DNA of 39,417 nt from Bacilli bacterium (GTDB lineage Bacteria > Bacillota_I > Bacilli_A > RFN20 > CAG-288): positions 1 through 39,417 of the forward strand of contig JAFUFH010000038.1 of the NCBI GenBank assembly GCA_017470005.1, written 5' to 3'. Under the pieces are notes generated by a model. The model was not told the origin of the DNA and did not search any database. It saw only the letters and a list, made by a program, of their open reading frames with translations. Shown here in pieces: positions 1-6,890 of this stretch (position 1 is the first letter of the stretch; every line of letters starts with the position of its first letter). The translations under genes and the position numbers were made by a program.

Positions 1-108
1 AACATGCTGATGGCGAAGGCATTCGGGTTCTCGCTGACCAAGCAGATGATAAGGATGGACAGGCTCAGGGATTACGAGCTCTGCAAGGACAAGAAATACG
101 CGGAATAG
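1..108 (+). CDS. C-terminal fragment of an unidentified gene (possible transposase tail)
   Basis: Frame 1 is open from the left edge to a TAG at 106-108 and encodes 35 residues that are basic and Met/Lys/Arg-rich (ending KDKKYAE). The DNA is clearly GC-richer than the rest of the window, with codons such as AGG, CTC, GCG and TCG that neighbouring genes rarely use. This suggests transferred DNA. Its place at the window edge, and the TnpB-like gene at the other edge, make a transposase or other mobile-element gene the likeliest identity. I do not recognise the family from this short tail. It could also be a housekeeping-unrelated ORF from another genome joined during assembly. Confidence 0.4.
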   Translation, partial: NMLMAKAFGFSLTKQMIRMDRLRDYELCKDKKYAE

Positions 109-109
109 A

Positions 110-169
110 AAAAACCGGACTGATTTTTACTACAAAAATTTTATGTGAAAATCAAAAAGTCCGGTTTTT
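110..169 (+). terminator. Long hairpin terminator after the left-edge gene
   Basis: AAAAACCGGACT (110-121) pairs with AGTCCGGTTTTT (158-169). An inner GATTTT/AAAATC pair extends the stem. It starts one base after the TAG of the left-edge reading frame and ends in a T-run, so it can serve as a Rho-independent terminator. An end-proximal hairpin of an insertion sequence is the alternative. Confidence 0.6.
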
Positions 170-375
170 ATCGAGTTTTTCCAAAACGAACTGTAAAACC
201 AATGTTTATTCTAACAAATGTAAGCGCTTATTTCAACTGATTTAAGGCAATATTTCTTATTTTTATCTAAGGCCGAATTAACAATAGAGAATGGAATAGA
301 GAAGGTCAATGCATTCTTTATTGGATAAGAAGGGAGCAAGGATAAAGAGAACCTCTTTTTAGAGGAGTTAATGCT
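170..375. other. Gene-free spacer with a cre-like palindrome
   Basis: About 200 bases with no supportable gene. It contains TGTAAGCGCTTATT at 219-232, centred on the perfect palindrome TAAGCGCTTA. This fits 12 of 14 positions of the CcpA catabolite-response element TGTAAGCGCTTACA, but no promoter or gene adjoins it on the plus strand. A weak CCTC/GAGG hairpin at 352-365 may be the 3' end of the minus-strand ttcA-like transcript. Confidence 0.4.
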
Positions 376-1365
376 TCAATCATTCTCTTCTTCTTTGTTG
401 AAGTTCATGCTTTCATCTCTCTGAAGGGGTCGGTGTTCTCGGATAGCTTTTTCGTTAGCTTCCTCTTCGATATTGGAATCTTTGATGAATTGATCTAAGG
501 CTTTGCATTTCTCTTCATAATCGTCCAAATAGGAGTGTTCTTTACCATCTTGTTTATAGCCTAAAACCATATCGAGATTGACATTGCCACCCGCTTTAAA
601 GATATTCTTTTCGACCATAGGAGAATAATTCTTCATCAGATATTGAATCAATCTCTTGGTGTTAAGTCTTTGAGAATCGCTTTCTTTCTCTTGCGTAGCA
701 ATATTTTCGGTGAAGCGACAAGCACAACGGATGAAGGAAAGATGATTGTAATCTCTGAAATCTAAAATATCTTGTTCGCGAACCAAATACAAAGGGCGGA
801 TGACTTCCATTCCAGAATAATGGTCAGAGTGAAGTTTCGGGAGCATAGTTTGGAAAGAACCCGCATTGAGCATATTCATCAAGGTGGTTTCGATGACATC
901 GTCATAGTGATGTCCTAAAGCGATCTTATTGCATCCCATCTCTTTGGCGATGCGGTACAGTGCGCCTCTTCTCATCTTAGCGCAGAGATAACAGGGCTTT
1001 CTATCGGTGTTGTTAGCAATTTCAAAAATGTCGGTTTCTACGATTGTGGCTGGGATTTGAAGTAGGGCTAAGTTATCTTTGATCTGTTGAAAGTGATGTT
1101 CACTATATCCAGGATTCATGACAACATAAGAAACTTTGAAAGGAAAATCGGAATATTTTTCTAAGTGACGGAATAATAATCCTAACAACATTGAGTCTTT
1201 TCCACCGGAAATACAGACACAAATATGGTCTCCTTCTTGCAAAAGATCATATACTTTTAATGCTTTTGTAAATTTTCTCCAAATTCGGTATTTGTAAGTG
1301 GTGATCAGGGATCTTTCAATGAGTTCTTGACGGGAAAGATCATTCAATTTTTCTTTTCGGGACAT
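376..1365 (-). CDS. ttcA: TtcA-family tRNA 2-thiocytidine biosynthesis protein
   Basis: This is an ATP-dependent tRNA sulfur-transfer enzyme of the TtcA group, predicted to thiolate cytidine 32 using an iron-sulfur cluster. The PP-loop ATP-pyrophosphatase motif SGGKDS is at residues 53-58. CYLC (C125, C128) and CAC (C214/C216) supply the cysteines typical of the cluster-binding family, and GHHYDDVIET (151-160) is the second nucleotide-binding stretch. At 329 aa the length fits. A GTG at 1384-1386 would add seven residues, but it lies inside a TACAAT -10 box with an extended TG. The ATG at 1365 is therefore preferred, which gives a leader of only about 5 bases. The gene stands alone, divergent from the pepC pair. 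Some Firmicutes members of this family are annotated only as TtcA-like, so the exact tRNA position modified is inference. Confidence 0.8.
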   Translation of the reverse strand: MSRKEKLNDLSRQELIERSLITTYKYRIWRKFTKALKVYDLLQEGDHICVCISGGKDSMLLGLLFRHLEKYSDFPFKVSYVVMNPGYSEHHFQQIKDNLALLQIPATIVETDIFEIANNTDRKPCYLCAKMRRGALYRIAKEMGCNKIALGHHYDDVIETTLMNMLNAGSFQTMLPKLHSDHYSGMEVIRPLYLVREQDILDFRDYNHLSFIRCACRFTENIATQEKESDSQRLNTKRLIQYLMKNYSPMVEKNIFKAGGNVNLDMVLGYKQDGKEHSYLDDYEEKCKALDQFIKDSNIEEEANEKAIREHRPLQRDESMNFNKEEEND

Positions 1366-1376
1366 AACTGGAAAAT

Positions 1377-1382
1377 ATTGTA
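1377..1382 (-). promoter_or_regulatory. Extended -10 box of the ttcA-like gene
   Basis: On the minus strand TACAAT (1382-1377) is preceded by TG one base upstream, an extended -10. Transcription would start near 1370, five bases before the ATG at 1365, leaving no room for a Shine-Dalgarno site. The -35 region is poor, as expected for an extended -10 promoter. Confidence 0.5.
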
Positions 1383-1469
1383 TCACAATTGAGAAACTTG
1401 CCTTAAGAAAAGGATTAAAAACATTTCAAAATGAAAGAAATCATTTTCCTTTAATTCTATGAATTAATG

Positions 1470-1495
1470 TGTTATTATTACTTGCTTTTTGGAGG
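1470..1495 (+). promoter_or_regulatory. Promoter and ribosome-binding site of the pepC pair
   Basis: Extended -10 TG-T-TATTAT lies at 1470-1478. The Shine-Dalgarno GGAGG at 1491-1495 is 8 bases before ATG 1504. The strong site decides the start: an upstream in-frame TTG at 1489 overlaps the ribosome-binding site itself. Confidence 0.5.
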
Positions 1496-1503
1496 TAACC
1501 TAT

Positions 1504-2844
1504 ATGTCTAACGAAATCAGTGAAAGTCAAATCAAAAAATATCAAGAGGATTTTAACCAAGTTTCTGCTTATAAAGTTGCGGAAAGAGCAGCGACGAAAA
1601 ATGGTATTAATAACGTCTCTATCAACGAAGAATTACTTCGCAAGATGAGAAATACATTCAATGTGGAAATCGATGCGGGAGATGTCTGCAATCAAAAACA
1701 GAGCGGCAGATGTTGGATGTTTGCTGGCTTGAATGTCTTACGCACCATCCTCATCGAAAAATTCCATGTGAAGAATATGGAATTGAGCCAAGCTTATCTT
1801 CAATTTTATGACAAATTAGAAAAAGCAAATTTCTTCTTCAACCGCGTCATTGAACTTGCTAATGAAGAACCGAATTCTCGTTTGAACACCTTCCTTTTAG
1901 ATAACGCCTTAGGCGATGGTGGACACTTTGCAATGTTTACTAACCTCGTCAAGAAATACGGTGTTGTGCCCTCTTCTGAGATGCCCGATTCTTCCATCTC
2001 TGAAAACACTAAAGAACTCAATTCCACTTTGACCGAATACTGTGCTCAAGGCATGTTATATTTAAGAGAAGCTATTCAAAAGCATGCAACTAAGGAAAGA
2101 CTTGCCTTCATCAAAGATACCTTCATGAACAATATCTATCGTATTCTCACTATTTCTTTAGGTGTTCCTCCGACTTCTTTCACTTATGAATACAAAGATA
2201 AAGACAATCAATATCACATCATTTCTAACATCACCCCTAAAGCGTTCTATGATGAATATATCGGTCAAGATTTGAATGATTATGTCTGCCTCTCTGACGC
2301 TCCTATCCAAGGTATGAAACCTTTTGTGAAATATACTTCTCGTTATGTCAATAATGTGGAAGGAGGTGATTCGGTCTATTTCTTCAATGTTCCTCTCGAT
2401 TCATTAAAAGGAGCGGCTATCGCTTCGTTAAAGGACAATAGACCCATTTGGTTTGCCGCCGATGTGCATTATCAAGCCTTGAGAAAAGAAGGCATCTTAG
2501 CGGATGGCATCATTCGTTCTGACGCTCTCTTCAACATCAACTTCGATATGAACAAAGAAGCAAGACTGACCTATCGTGCATCTTTTTGCAATCACGCCAT
2601 GACTTTTACCGGTGTGAATTTGAAAGAAGATGGTACTCCTAACCGTTGGAAAGTAGAAAATTCCTGGGGCAAAGAAAACGGAAAAGATGGCTTCTATGTC
2701 ATGTCGGATCGTTGGTTTAATGAATACGTCTATCAGATCTTCGTGAATCGTAAATATGTACCTGCTGAGATTTTGGAAAAATTAGATAAGGCCGAAGTGG
2801 TGGAAGAGGAACCCTTCAACACCCTTTATGTCCAACAAGATTAA
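1504..2844 (+). CDS. pepC: Aminopeptidase C (peptidase family C1B), first copy
   Basis: Cytoplasmic thiol aminopeptidase of the PepC/bleomycin hydrolase family, which releases N-terminal residues from peptides. The papain-like catalytic residues are all visible: C70 in QKQSGRCWMFA, H364 in NHAMTFTGV and N386 in ENSWG. At 446 aa it matches the usual PepC length. In this family the C-terminal tail reaches into the active-site cleft and imposes aminopeptidase specificity; here the tail is longer than in most members and ends YVQQD, so specificity could differ. It is followed after 11 bases by a second PepC, and the two form one operon ending in the hairpin at 4186. There is no signal peptide, consistent with use of imported peptides inside the cell. 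Confidence 0.93.
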   Translation: MSNEISESQIKKYQEDFNQVSAYKVAERAATKNGINNVSINEELLRKMRNTFNVEIDAGDVCNQKQSGRCWMFAGLNVLRTILIEKFHVKNMELSQAYLQFYDKLEKANFFFNRVIELANEEPNSRLNTFLLDNALGDGGHFAMFTNLVKKYGVVPSSEMPDSSISENTKELNSTLTEYCAQGMLYLREAIQKHATKERLAFIKDTFMNNIYRILTISLGVPPTSFTYEYKDKDNQYHIISNITPKAFYDEYIGQDLNDYVCLSDAPIQGMKPFVKYTSRYVNNVEGGDSVYFFNVPLDSLKGAAIASLKDNRPIWFAADVHYQALRKEGILADGIIRSDALFNINFDMNKEARLTYRASFCNHAMTFTGVNLKEDGTPNRWKVENSWGKENGKDGFYVMSDRWFNEYVYQIFVNRKYVPAEILEKLDKAEVVEEEPFNTLYVQQD

Positions 2845-2855
2845 GGAAATATATC

Positions 2856-4181
2856 ATGAAAGAAACTATTACTGCACAAGATTTATTGGCTTTTGAAGCA
2901 GATTATGACGCAAGAAATTTAAGAGCGGTGGAAAATGCCGTTTGCAATGTCGGTTTAAGAGAAGCTAGTGTCAATAACGATGCTCTTCGCACCCTCACTC
3001 ATGAATTCTCTATCGATATCCCCGCTGGTGAGATTACCAATCAAAAACAGAGTGGCAGATGCTGGATGTTTGCTGCCACTAATGTCTTCCGTCTTCAGGT
3101 TATGAAGAATCTCCATATCAAAAATATGGAACTTTCTCAAAACTATCCTTTATTCTTTGACAAATTGGAAAAAGCCAATTATTTCTTAGAAAGCATTTTG
3201 GAAACATTAGAAGAAGATACTTCTTCTCGTCTCATCGCCCATCTTTTAAAAGATCCGATGGGAGATGGCGGACAATGGGATATGTTTGTCAATTTGGTGG
3301 AGAAATATGGTGTCTGCCCCAAGCAGTGCATGCCGGAAACTTTCACTTCTTCTCGCACTAGAGATATGGATAATTATCTCACCTTGAAGCTTCGTGAATT
3401 TGCTTGCACTCTCCGCAAAGGTCACGAAAAAGGAAAGGATGTCGCTTCTTTAAGAAAATTGAAGAAAGACATGATGGCTACCATCTATCGTATCTTAGTC
3501 TTATGTTTAGGTAAGCCTCCGGTGGAATTCAATTACGAATACAAAGACAATGAAAACCAATATCATTGCATTCACTCCACTCCCAAACAGTTCTTCGATG
3601 ATTATGTGCAGATGAATCTTCGCGATTATGTCTCTATCATCAACGCTCCTACCAAAGATAAACCGTTCCATCGTTCTTTCACTGTCAAATTCTTAGGTAA
3701 CGTGGAAGGCGGCAATATCGTCCGTTATCTCAACCTTCCTATCAAAGAATTGAAGAAGTTGACTCTTGCGCAACTCAAAGATAATGAGGTGGTCTGGTTT
3801 GGTAGCGATGTCGGCCAGTTCTCTACTAGAACTACTGGTTTCCTCTCTCAAAGGGCTTATGACTTTGAAAACACACTTCAAACCACTTTCCCTATGACGA
3901 AGGCGGAAAGATTGGAATATGGTGAATCCTTGATGACTCATGCCATGGTTTTAACCGGTGTCAATCTTGTCAAGAATAAACCCACAAAATGGAAAGTAGA
4001 AAACTCTTGGGGTAGCGATACAGGAGATAAAGGATTCTATCTTGCTGACGATGCTTGGTTTGATGAATTTGTCTATCAAGTTGTCATCAATAAGAAATAT
4101 CTCTCTCAAGAGCAATTGGAAGCTTATGAAAGCGATCCGTTTGAACTTGAACCTTGGGATCCGATGGGATCTTTAGCTTAA
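2856..4181 (+). CDS. pepC: Aminopeptidase C (peptidase family C1B), second copy
   Basis: A tandem paralogue of the preceding gene, also complete: C69 in QKQSGRCWMFA, H362 in THAMVLTGV and N383 in ENSWG, 441 aa. Its ribosome site AAGGAA sits about 8 bases before ATG 2856 and just 3' of the first gene's TAA, so the two are cotranscribed and probably translationally linked. Conservation is strong around the active site and the FDKLEKAN segment, but there is a charged insertion (RKGHEKGKDVASLRKLKKD) and a different tail (DPMGSLA). This suggests an old duplication with specialised substrates rather than a recent identical copy. Both copies appear functional. Which peptides each prefers cannot be read from sequence. 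Confidence 0.93.
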   Translation: MKETITAQDLLAFEADYDARNLRAVENAVCNVGLREASVNNDALRTLTHEFSIDIPAGEITNQKQSGRCWMFAATNVFRLQVMKNLHIKNMELSQNYPLFFDKLEKANYFLESILETLEEDTSSRLIAHLLKDPMGDGGQWDMFVNLVEKYGVCPKQCMPETFTSSRTRDMDNYLTLKLREFACTLRKGHEKGKDVASLRKLKKDMMATIYRILVLCLGKPPVEFNYEYKDNENQYHCIHSTPKQFFDDYVQMNLRDYVSIINAPTKDKPFHRSFTVKFLGNVEGGNIVRYLNLPIKELKKLTLAQLKDNEVVWFGSDVGQFSTRTTGFLSQRAYDFENTLQTTFPMTKAERLEYGESLMTHAMVLTGVNLVKNKPTKWKVENSWGSDTGDKGFYLADDAWFDEFVYQVVINKKYLSQEQLEAYESDPFELEPWDPMGSLA

Positions 4182-4185
4182 AATT

Positions 4186-4211
4186 AATGGTTGCTCCGGC
4201 AACCATTTTTT
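4186..4211 (+). terminator. Terminator of the pepC operon
   Basis: AATGGTTGC (4186-4194) pairs with GCAACCATT (4199-4207) around TCCG and is followed by TTTTG. It begins five bases after the second pepC stop. Confidence 0.85.
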
Positions 4212-4233
4212 GTTTTCAAAATCAATTTGCAAA

Positions 4234-4286
4234 GAAAAACTACGGATTGCTCCGTAGTTTTCCATATTCAAGGAGTTAACCTTCAA
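4234..4286. repeat. 53-bp perfect repeat, copy 1, containing a bidirectional terminator
   Basis: This block is identical to 6822-6874. It contains the hairpin AAAACTACGG/CCGTAGTTTT (4236-4245 with 4252-4261), then CCATATTCAAGGAGTTAACC, and ends at the stop codon of the adjoining minus-strand lipoprotein. Each copy sits at the 3' end of one of the two paralogous lipoproteins and can terminate their transcripts. Perfect identity of a noncoding 3' end points to a recent duplication or gene conversion. Confidence 0.85.
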
Positions 4287-6566
4287 TCAAAGTTTGCGTG
4301 TGAATTGAACTGTTTCTACCCAATGTGGAGTTTTGTTTTCGTGAGTGAGGTTAATGATATCTTGTTCGGCATCATAGGTGAAAGAGATGCTGTATTTATC
4401 ACCTTCATAAGTATAAGTTCCATTATTTTCTGTGAAGGTAACGGATAAGCCACGATAAGAACCCGTGAGATCGTTATTGATTACTAGCGTAACGTCTTCG
4501 GAACCGGTAACTTCACCTCCTTCGTCATAAGCTGGCATAATGGTAGTCCAGTTACCGGCGAAGGGAAGCTCCTCCTCCACGGGAGTGAAGGTAGGTTCAA
4601 CGATGAGATATTTGGTACTGGAATTCTGAGGAGCATAGGCCCAGAAATCAACGTTGATCTTGATCTTCTTTCCTTCTTCGGTTTCAACAATCTTCTCCGC
4701 AACGACATTTGCATGTTGGCCATCGAAGGGAGTTGTGATGGTGTAACCGGCAGCAGTCAATCTGGCCTCATAGCTAGAGAAGATGTCCCCATAGAGAGCA
4801 AGAACAGGATACTGGAACTGAATGATGTCGCTGGATTCAGGATCGGCTTCATCCTTTGCTGCGGCATACAGACCAGCATAGTTGTAATATCCGCCGATGG
4901 TGGGGACTTCAAGCAGGAGATCTTCCGAACCGGCGATTTCAACAGCTACATCGTAGTAGTCCATTCCGTAGCAGAGATCATACCAAGTGAGATCATTACC
5001 ATTACCGACGACTTCCGCAGGTCTTTCTGTTTTCTGGATGTCGTAATACATCAATTCATAGACAGAGTTGCCATAATAGGCATCAAGGACAATTCCTTCT
5101 TCTTGGATCTGGATTTCGAGTCTGTCGATGTCCATGGTGGAGCCATAGGTCAGATAGCCCATATCAAAGTCGGTGGTCATTCCAGGAACCAGGGCAGAAA
5201 CAGTGTCATAGTCAAAGACATAGCTTTCTGTGGTTTCATCATAAGTGAAGAATTTGGAGGAGATATTAAAGTCAAGGATTTCTTTGGTCACCTTTGTGGT
5301 GGGATATTCATCATAATAGAAGTTGTCGCCGACCATGGTGTATTCCTGCTGAAGTAAGAGACCGCTCTGGGTTTGACCAATCTGGAAGCACTTGGGGTTT
5401 TTGGCGAGGTTATAATCTTCATCCATCACATAAGAGAGGACAAGACCATTGACAGAATATTCCTCAAGCATTTCTTCAGTGACAGGTTCGGCTTCAGGAT
5501 CTTCAGGATTGAAGGTGAGCTTGGCACCGGTAACGCTGTAATTGGCACCGGCAAGAGCGGCAAAGGCATTGTCGAGGTCAGCGATAGAATCTCCCTCGAT
5601 GGGTTTGACTTCCTCGACTTCGACATCTGCGCCATAAGCGACAACATCATAGACGAATTTCTGCCAAGTATCACCATAGAAACCAGTTTCATCGGGTTGA
5701 TAACTATAAGCATCGATAGAAACAATATGATAACCATCGGTGACGAAGGTTAAGGTGTTCAAAGGATAATTGCCAACAGAACCATAAAGGAAGTCAACAA
5801 CCTTGGAAGTAATACCATCATAGTATTCTTTTAATTCATCATCACCTTCGGCTAAGGCATCAAAGTCAGCAGTGAAAGCATATAAGCCTTCTCCTTCACC
5901 TTCTCCAAAGTAATCTTCATCGGCAACGAAGTCAGAAGCAGAGATACCATCAAAGATAGCGCTGAATCCCGTGTCAGCCCAAGCATAGTAAGAGCCATCA
6001 GAGAAGGAGAAAGGATGTTGTTCATGAACTTTGTTATCTAAACCTAAGGTGACAACAGCAGTCTTGTCTTCATAGGTGACTTCTTCTTCAGTTTCAGGAT
6101 CTATCTCGGTGAAAGGCTGAGCTTTCTGGAAGTACATAGAAGTGAAGTGTTCAGGATCTTTAAATCCGGTGGTTTCACCAGTCTCCTCATCGACAATTTC
6201 TTCTAAGTCAGCATAGGTAGAATAATAGTATTCGTTATTACCAGCGAGTTCATAAAGTTCGTACCAGCCCATTTCATAATCGACGAAATAGGTTTGAACG
6301 ATACCTTGGAGAGCTAAGCCACCTTTGAGTTCGGCAACCATTTCCTTGGTGAGAGTGTCAGAAGGATTAGCAGTGGTTTCTTCAGGGGTAGTCTCTTCAG
6401 GGGTAGTCTGCTCTGGAGTGGTTTGATCTGTAGTAGCACCAGTGTCAGTTGTTGCTGTATCAGCAGTAGTAGCAGGAGTAGTAGCAGTATTTGTCGTAGC
6501 TTCACCACCGCAAGAAGCGAGTAAGGCTAAGGCAAATAAAGAGGTTAATAATCTAGTCTTTTTCAT
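4287..6566 (-). CDS. Large acidic lipoprotein with Thr/Pro/Glu linker (copy 1)
   Basis: A 759-aa surface lipoprotein of unknown function. The signal peptide ends in the lipobox LLASC with C19 as lipidated residue, followed by a low-complexity Thr/Ala/Pro/Glu linker (about residues 24-67) and a long Asp/Glu/Tyr-rich body. The body shares blocks with the neighbour at 6891-8888: LTKEM near the linker, YPTTKVTKE, NDLTWYDL and GGYYNYAGLYA. This copy alone has an extra C-terminal domain of about 90 residues (from AGNWTTI to the end) containing ISFTYDAE, which also occurs near the end of the unrelated-looking lipoprotein at 17738-18697. A 15-bp tandem repeat in the linker coding DNA could change linker length by slippage. 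The acidic, aromatic composition suggests an extracellular binding or substrate-capture role, but no known family is recognised. Confidence 0.85.
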   Translation of the reverse strand: MKKTRLLTSLFALALLASCGGEATTNTATTPATTADTATTDTGATTDQTTPEQTTPEETTPEETTANPSDTLTKEMVAELKGGLALQGIVQTYFVDYEMGWYELYELAGNNEYYYSTYADLEEIVDEETGETTGFKDPEHFTSMYFQKAQPFTEIDPETEEEVTYEDKTAVVTLGLDNKVHEQHPFSFSDGSYYAWADTGFSAIFDGISASDFVADEDYFGEGEGEGLYAFTADFDALAEGDDELKEYYDGITSKVVDFLYGSVGNYPLNTLTFVTDGYHIVSIDAYSYQPDETGFYGDTWQKFVYDVVAYGADVEVEEVKPIEGDSIADLDNAFAALAGANYSVTGAKLTFNPEDPEAEPVTEEMLEEYSVNGLVLSYVMDEDYNLAKNPKCFQIGQTQSGLLLQQEYTMVGDNFYYDEYPTTKVTKEILDFNISSKFFTYDETTESYVFDYDTVSALVPGMTTDFDMGYLTYGSTMDIDRLEIQIQEEGIVLDAYYGNSVYELMYYDIQKTERPAEVVGNGNDLTWYDLCYGMDYYDVAVEIAGSEDLLLEVPTIGGYYNYAGLYAAAKDEADPESSDIIQFQYPVLALYGDIFSSYEARLTAAGYTITTPFDGQHANVVAEKIVETEEGKKIKINVDFWAYAPQNSSTKYLIVEPTFTPVEEELPFAGNWTTIMPAYDEGGEVTGSEDVTLVINNDLTGSYRGLSVTFTENNGTYTYEGDKYSISFTYDAEQDIINLTHENKTPHWVETVQFTRKL
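6381..6410 (-). repeat. 15-bp tandem repeat in lipoprotein linker
   Basis: TTCAGGGGTAGTCTC (6381-6395) is followed by TTCAGGGGTAGTCTG (6396-6410). It is in frame and encodes repeated ETTPE units of the Thr-rich linker, so gain or loss of a unit would change length by five residues without a frameshift. Confidence 0.8.
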
Positions 6567-6821
6567 AAGAATAAGGACTCCTTTCGAATATGGAAATAAA
6601 TATAAGGCATGTATTCATTAACTTTCAATATTTTTTTAAATCCATTTTTAAAATAAACTTGAAAAAATTACTGTTTTTTTAGCAAAATAGTACAATTTTC
6701 TATAAAAAAATGAACCTTTGCAAAATTTGAAACCCCTTACAAAAGGACTAGAGTTTACATTAGGAGTTAATTTGTAACCTTAAAAAAACCTTGAAATATA
6801 ATTAAATTCTTTTAAATATAA
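6567..6821 (-). promoter_or_regulatory. Promoter and leader of lipoprotein copy 1
   Basis: On the minus strand a -35 TTGAAA (6628-6623), an 18-base spacer and a -10 TATATT (6604-6599) lie upstream of an AAAGGAGT ribosome site about 10 bases before the ATG at 6566. The leader and the signal-peptide DNA are nearly identical to those of copy 2. The rest of this AT-rich gap holds no gene that I can support. Confidence 0.6.
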
Positions 6822-6874
6822 GAAAAACTACGGATTGCTCCGTAGTTTTCCATATTCAAGGAGTTAACCTTCAA
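6822..6874. repeat. 53-bp perfect repeat, copy 2, containing a bidirectional terminator
   Basis: Identical to 4234-4286. Its ACTACGG/CCGTAGT hairpin lies just 3' of the second lipoprotein (stop at 6891), separating its transcript from the promoter of copy 1. Confidence 0.85.
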
Positions 6875-6890
6875 ACAAGAGAATCAGTTA

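Noticed and set aside
4713-5357. Long plus-strand open frame of 214 codons opposite the first large lipoprotein
   Set aside because: It lies wholly antisense to a gene with clear signal peptide and codon bias, its composition (Ile/Val/Gly-rich) mirrors the acidic gene read backwards, and it has no ribosome site.
5373-5753. Antisense frames in the lipoprotein region as a separate operon
   Set aside because: No start signals, no recognisable domain, and full overlap with the coding strand of the lipoprotein.
4234-6874. The 53-bp repeats as a CRISPR array or IS ends
   Set aside because: There are only two copies 2.6 kb apart, each at the end of a paralogous gene; they are better explained by gene duplication, and no cas or transposase gene lies between.
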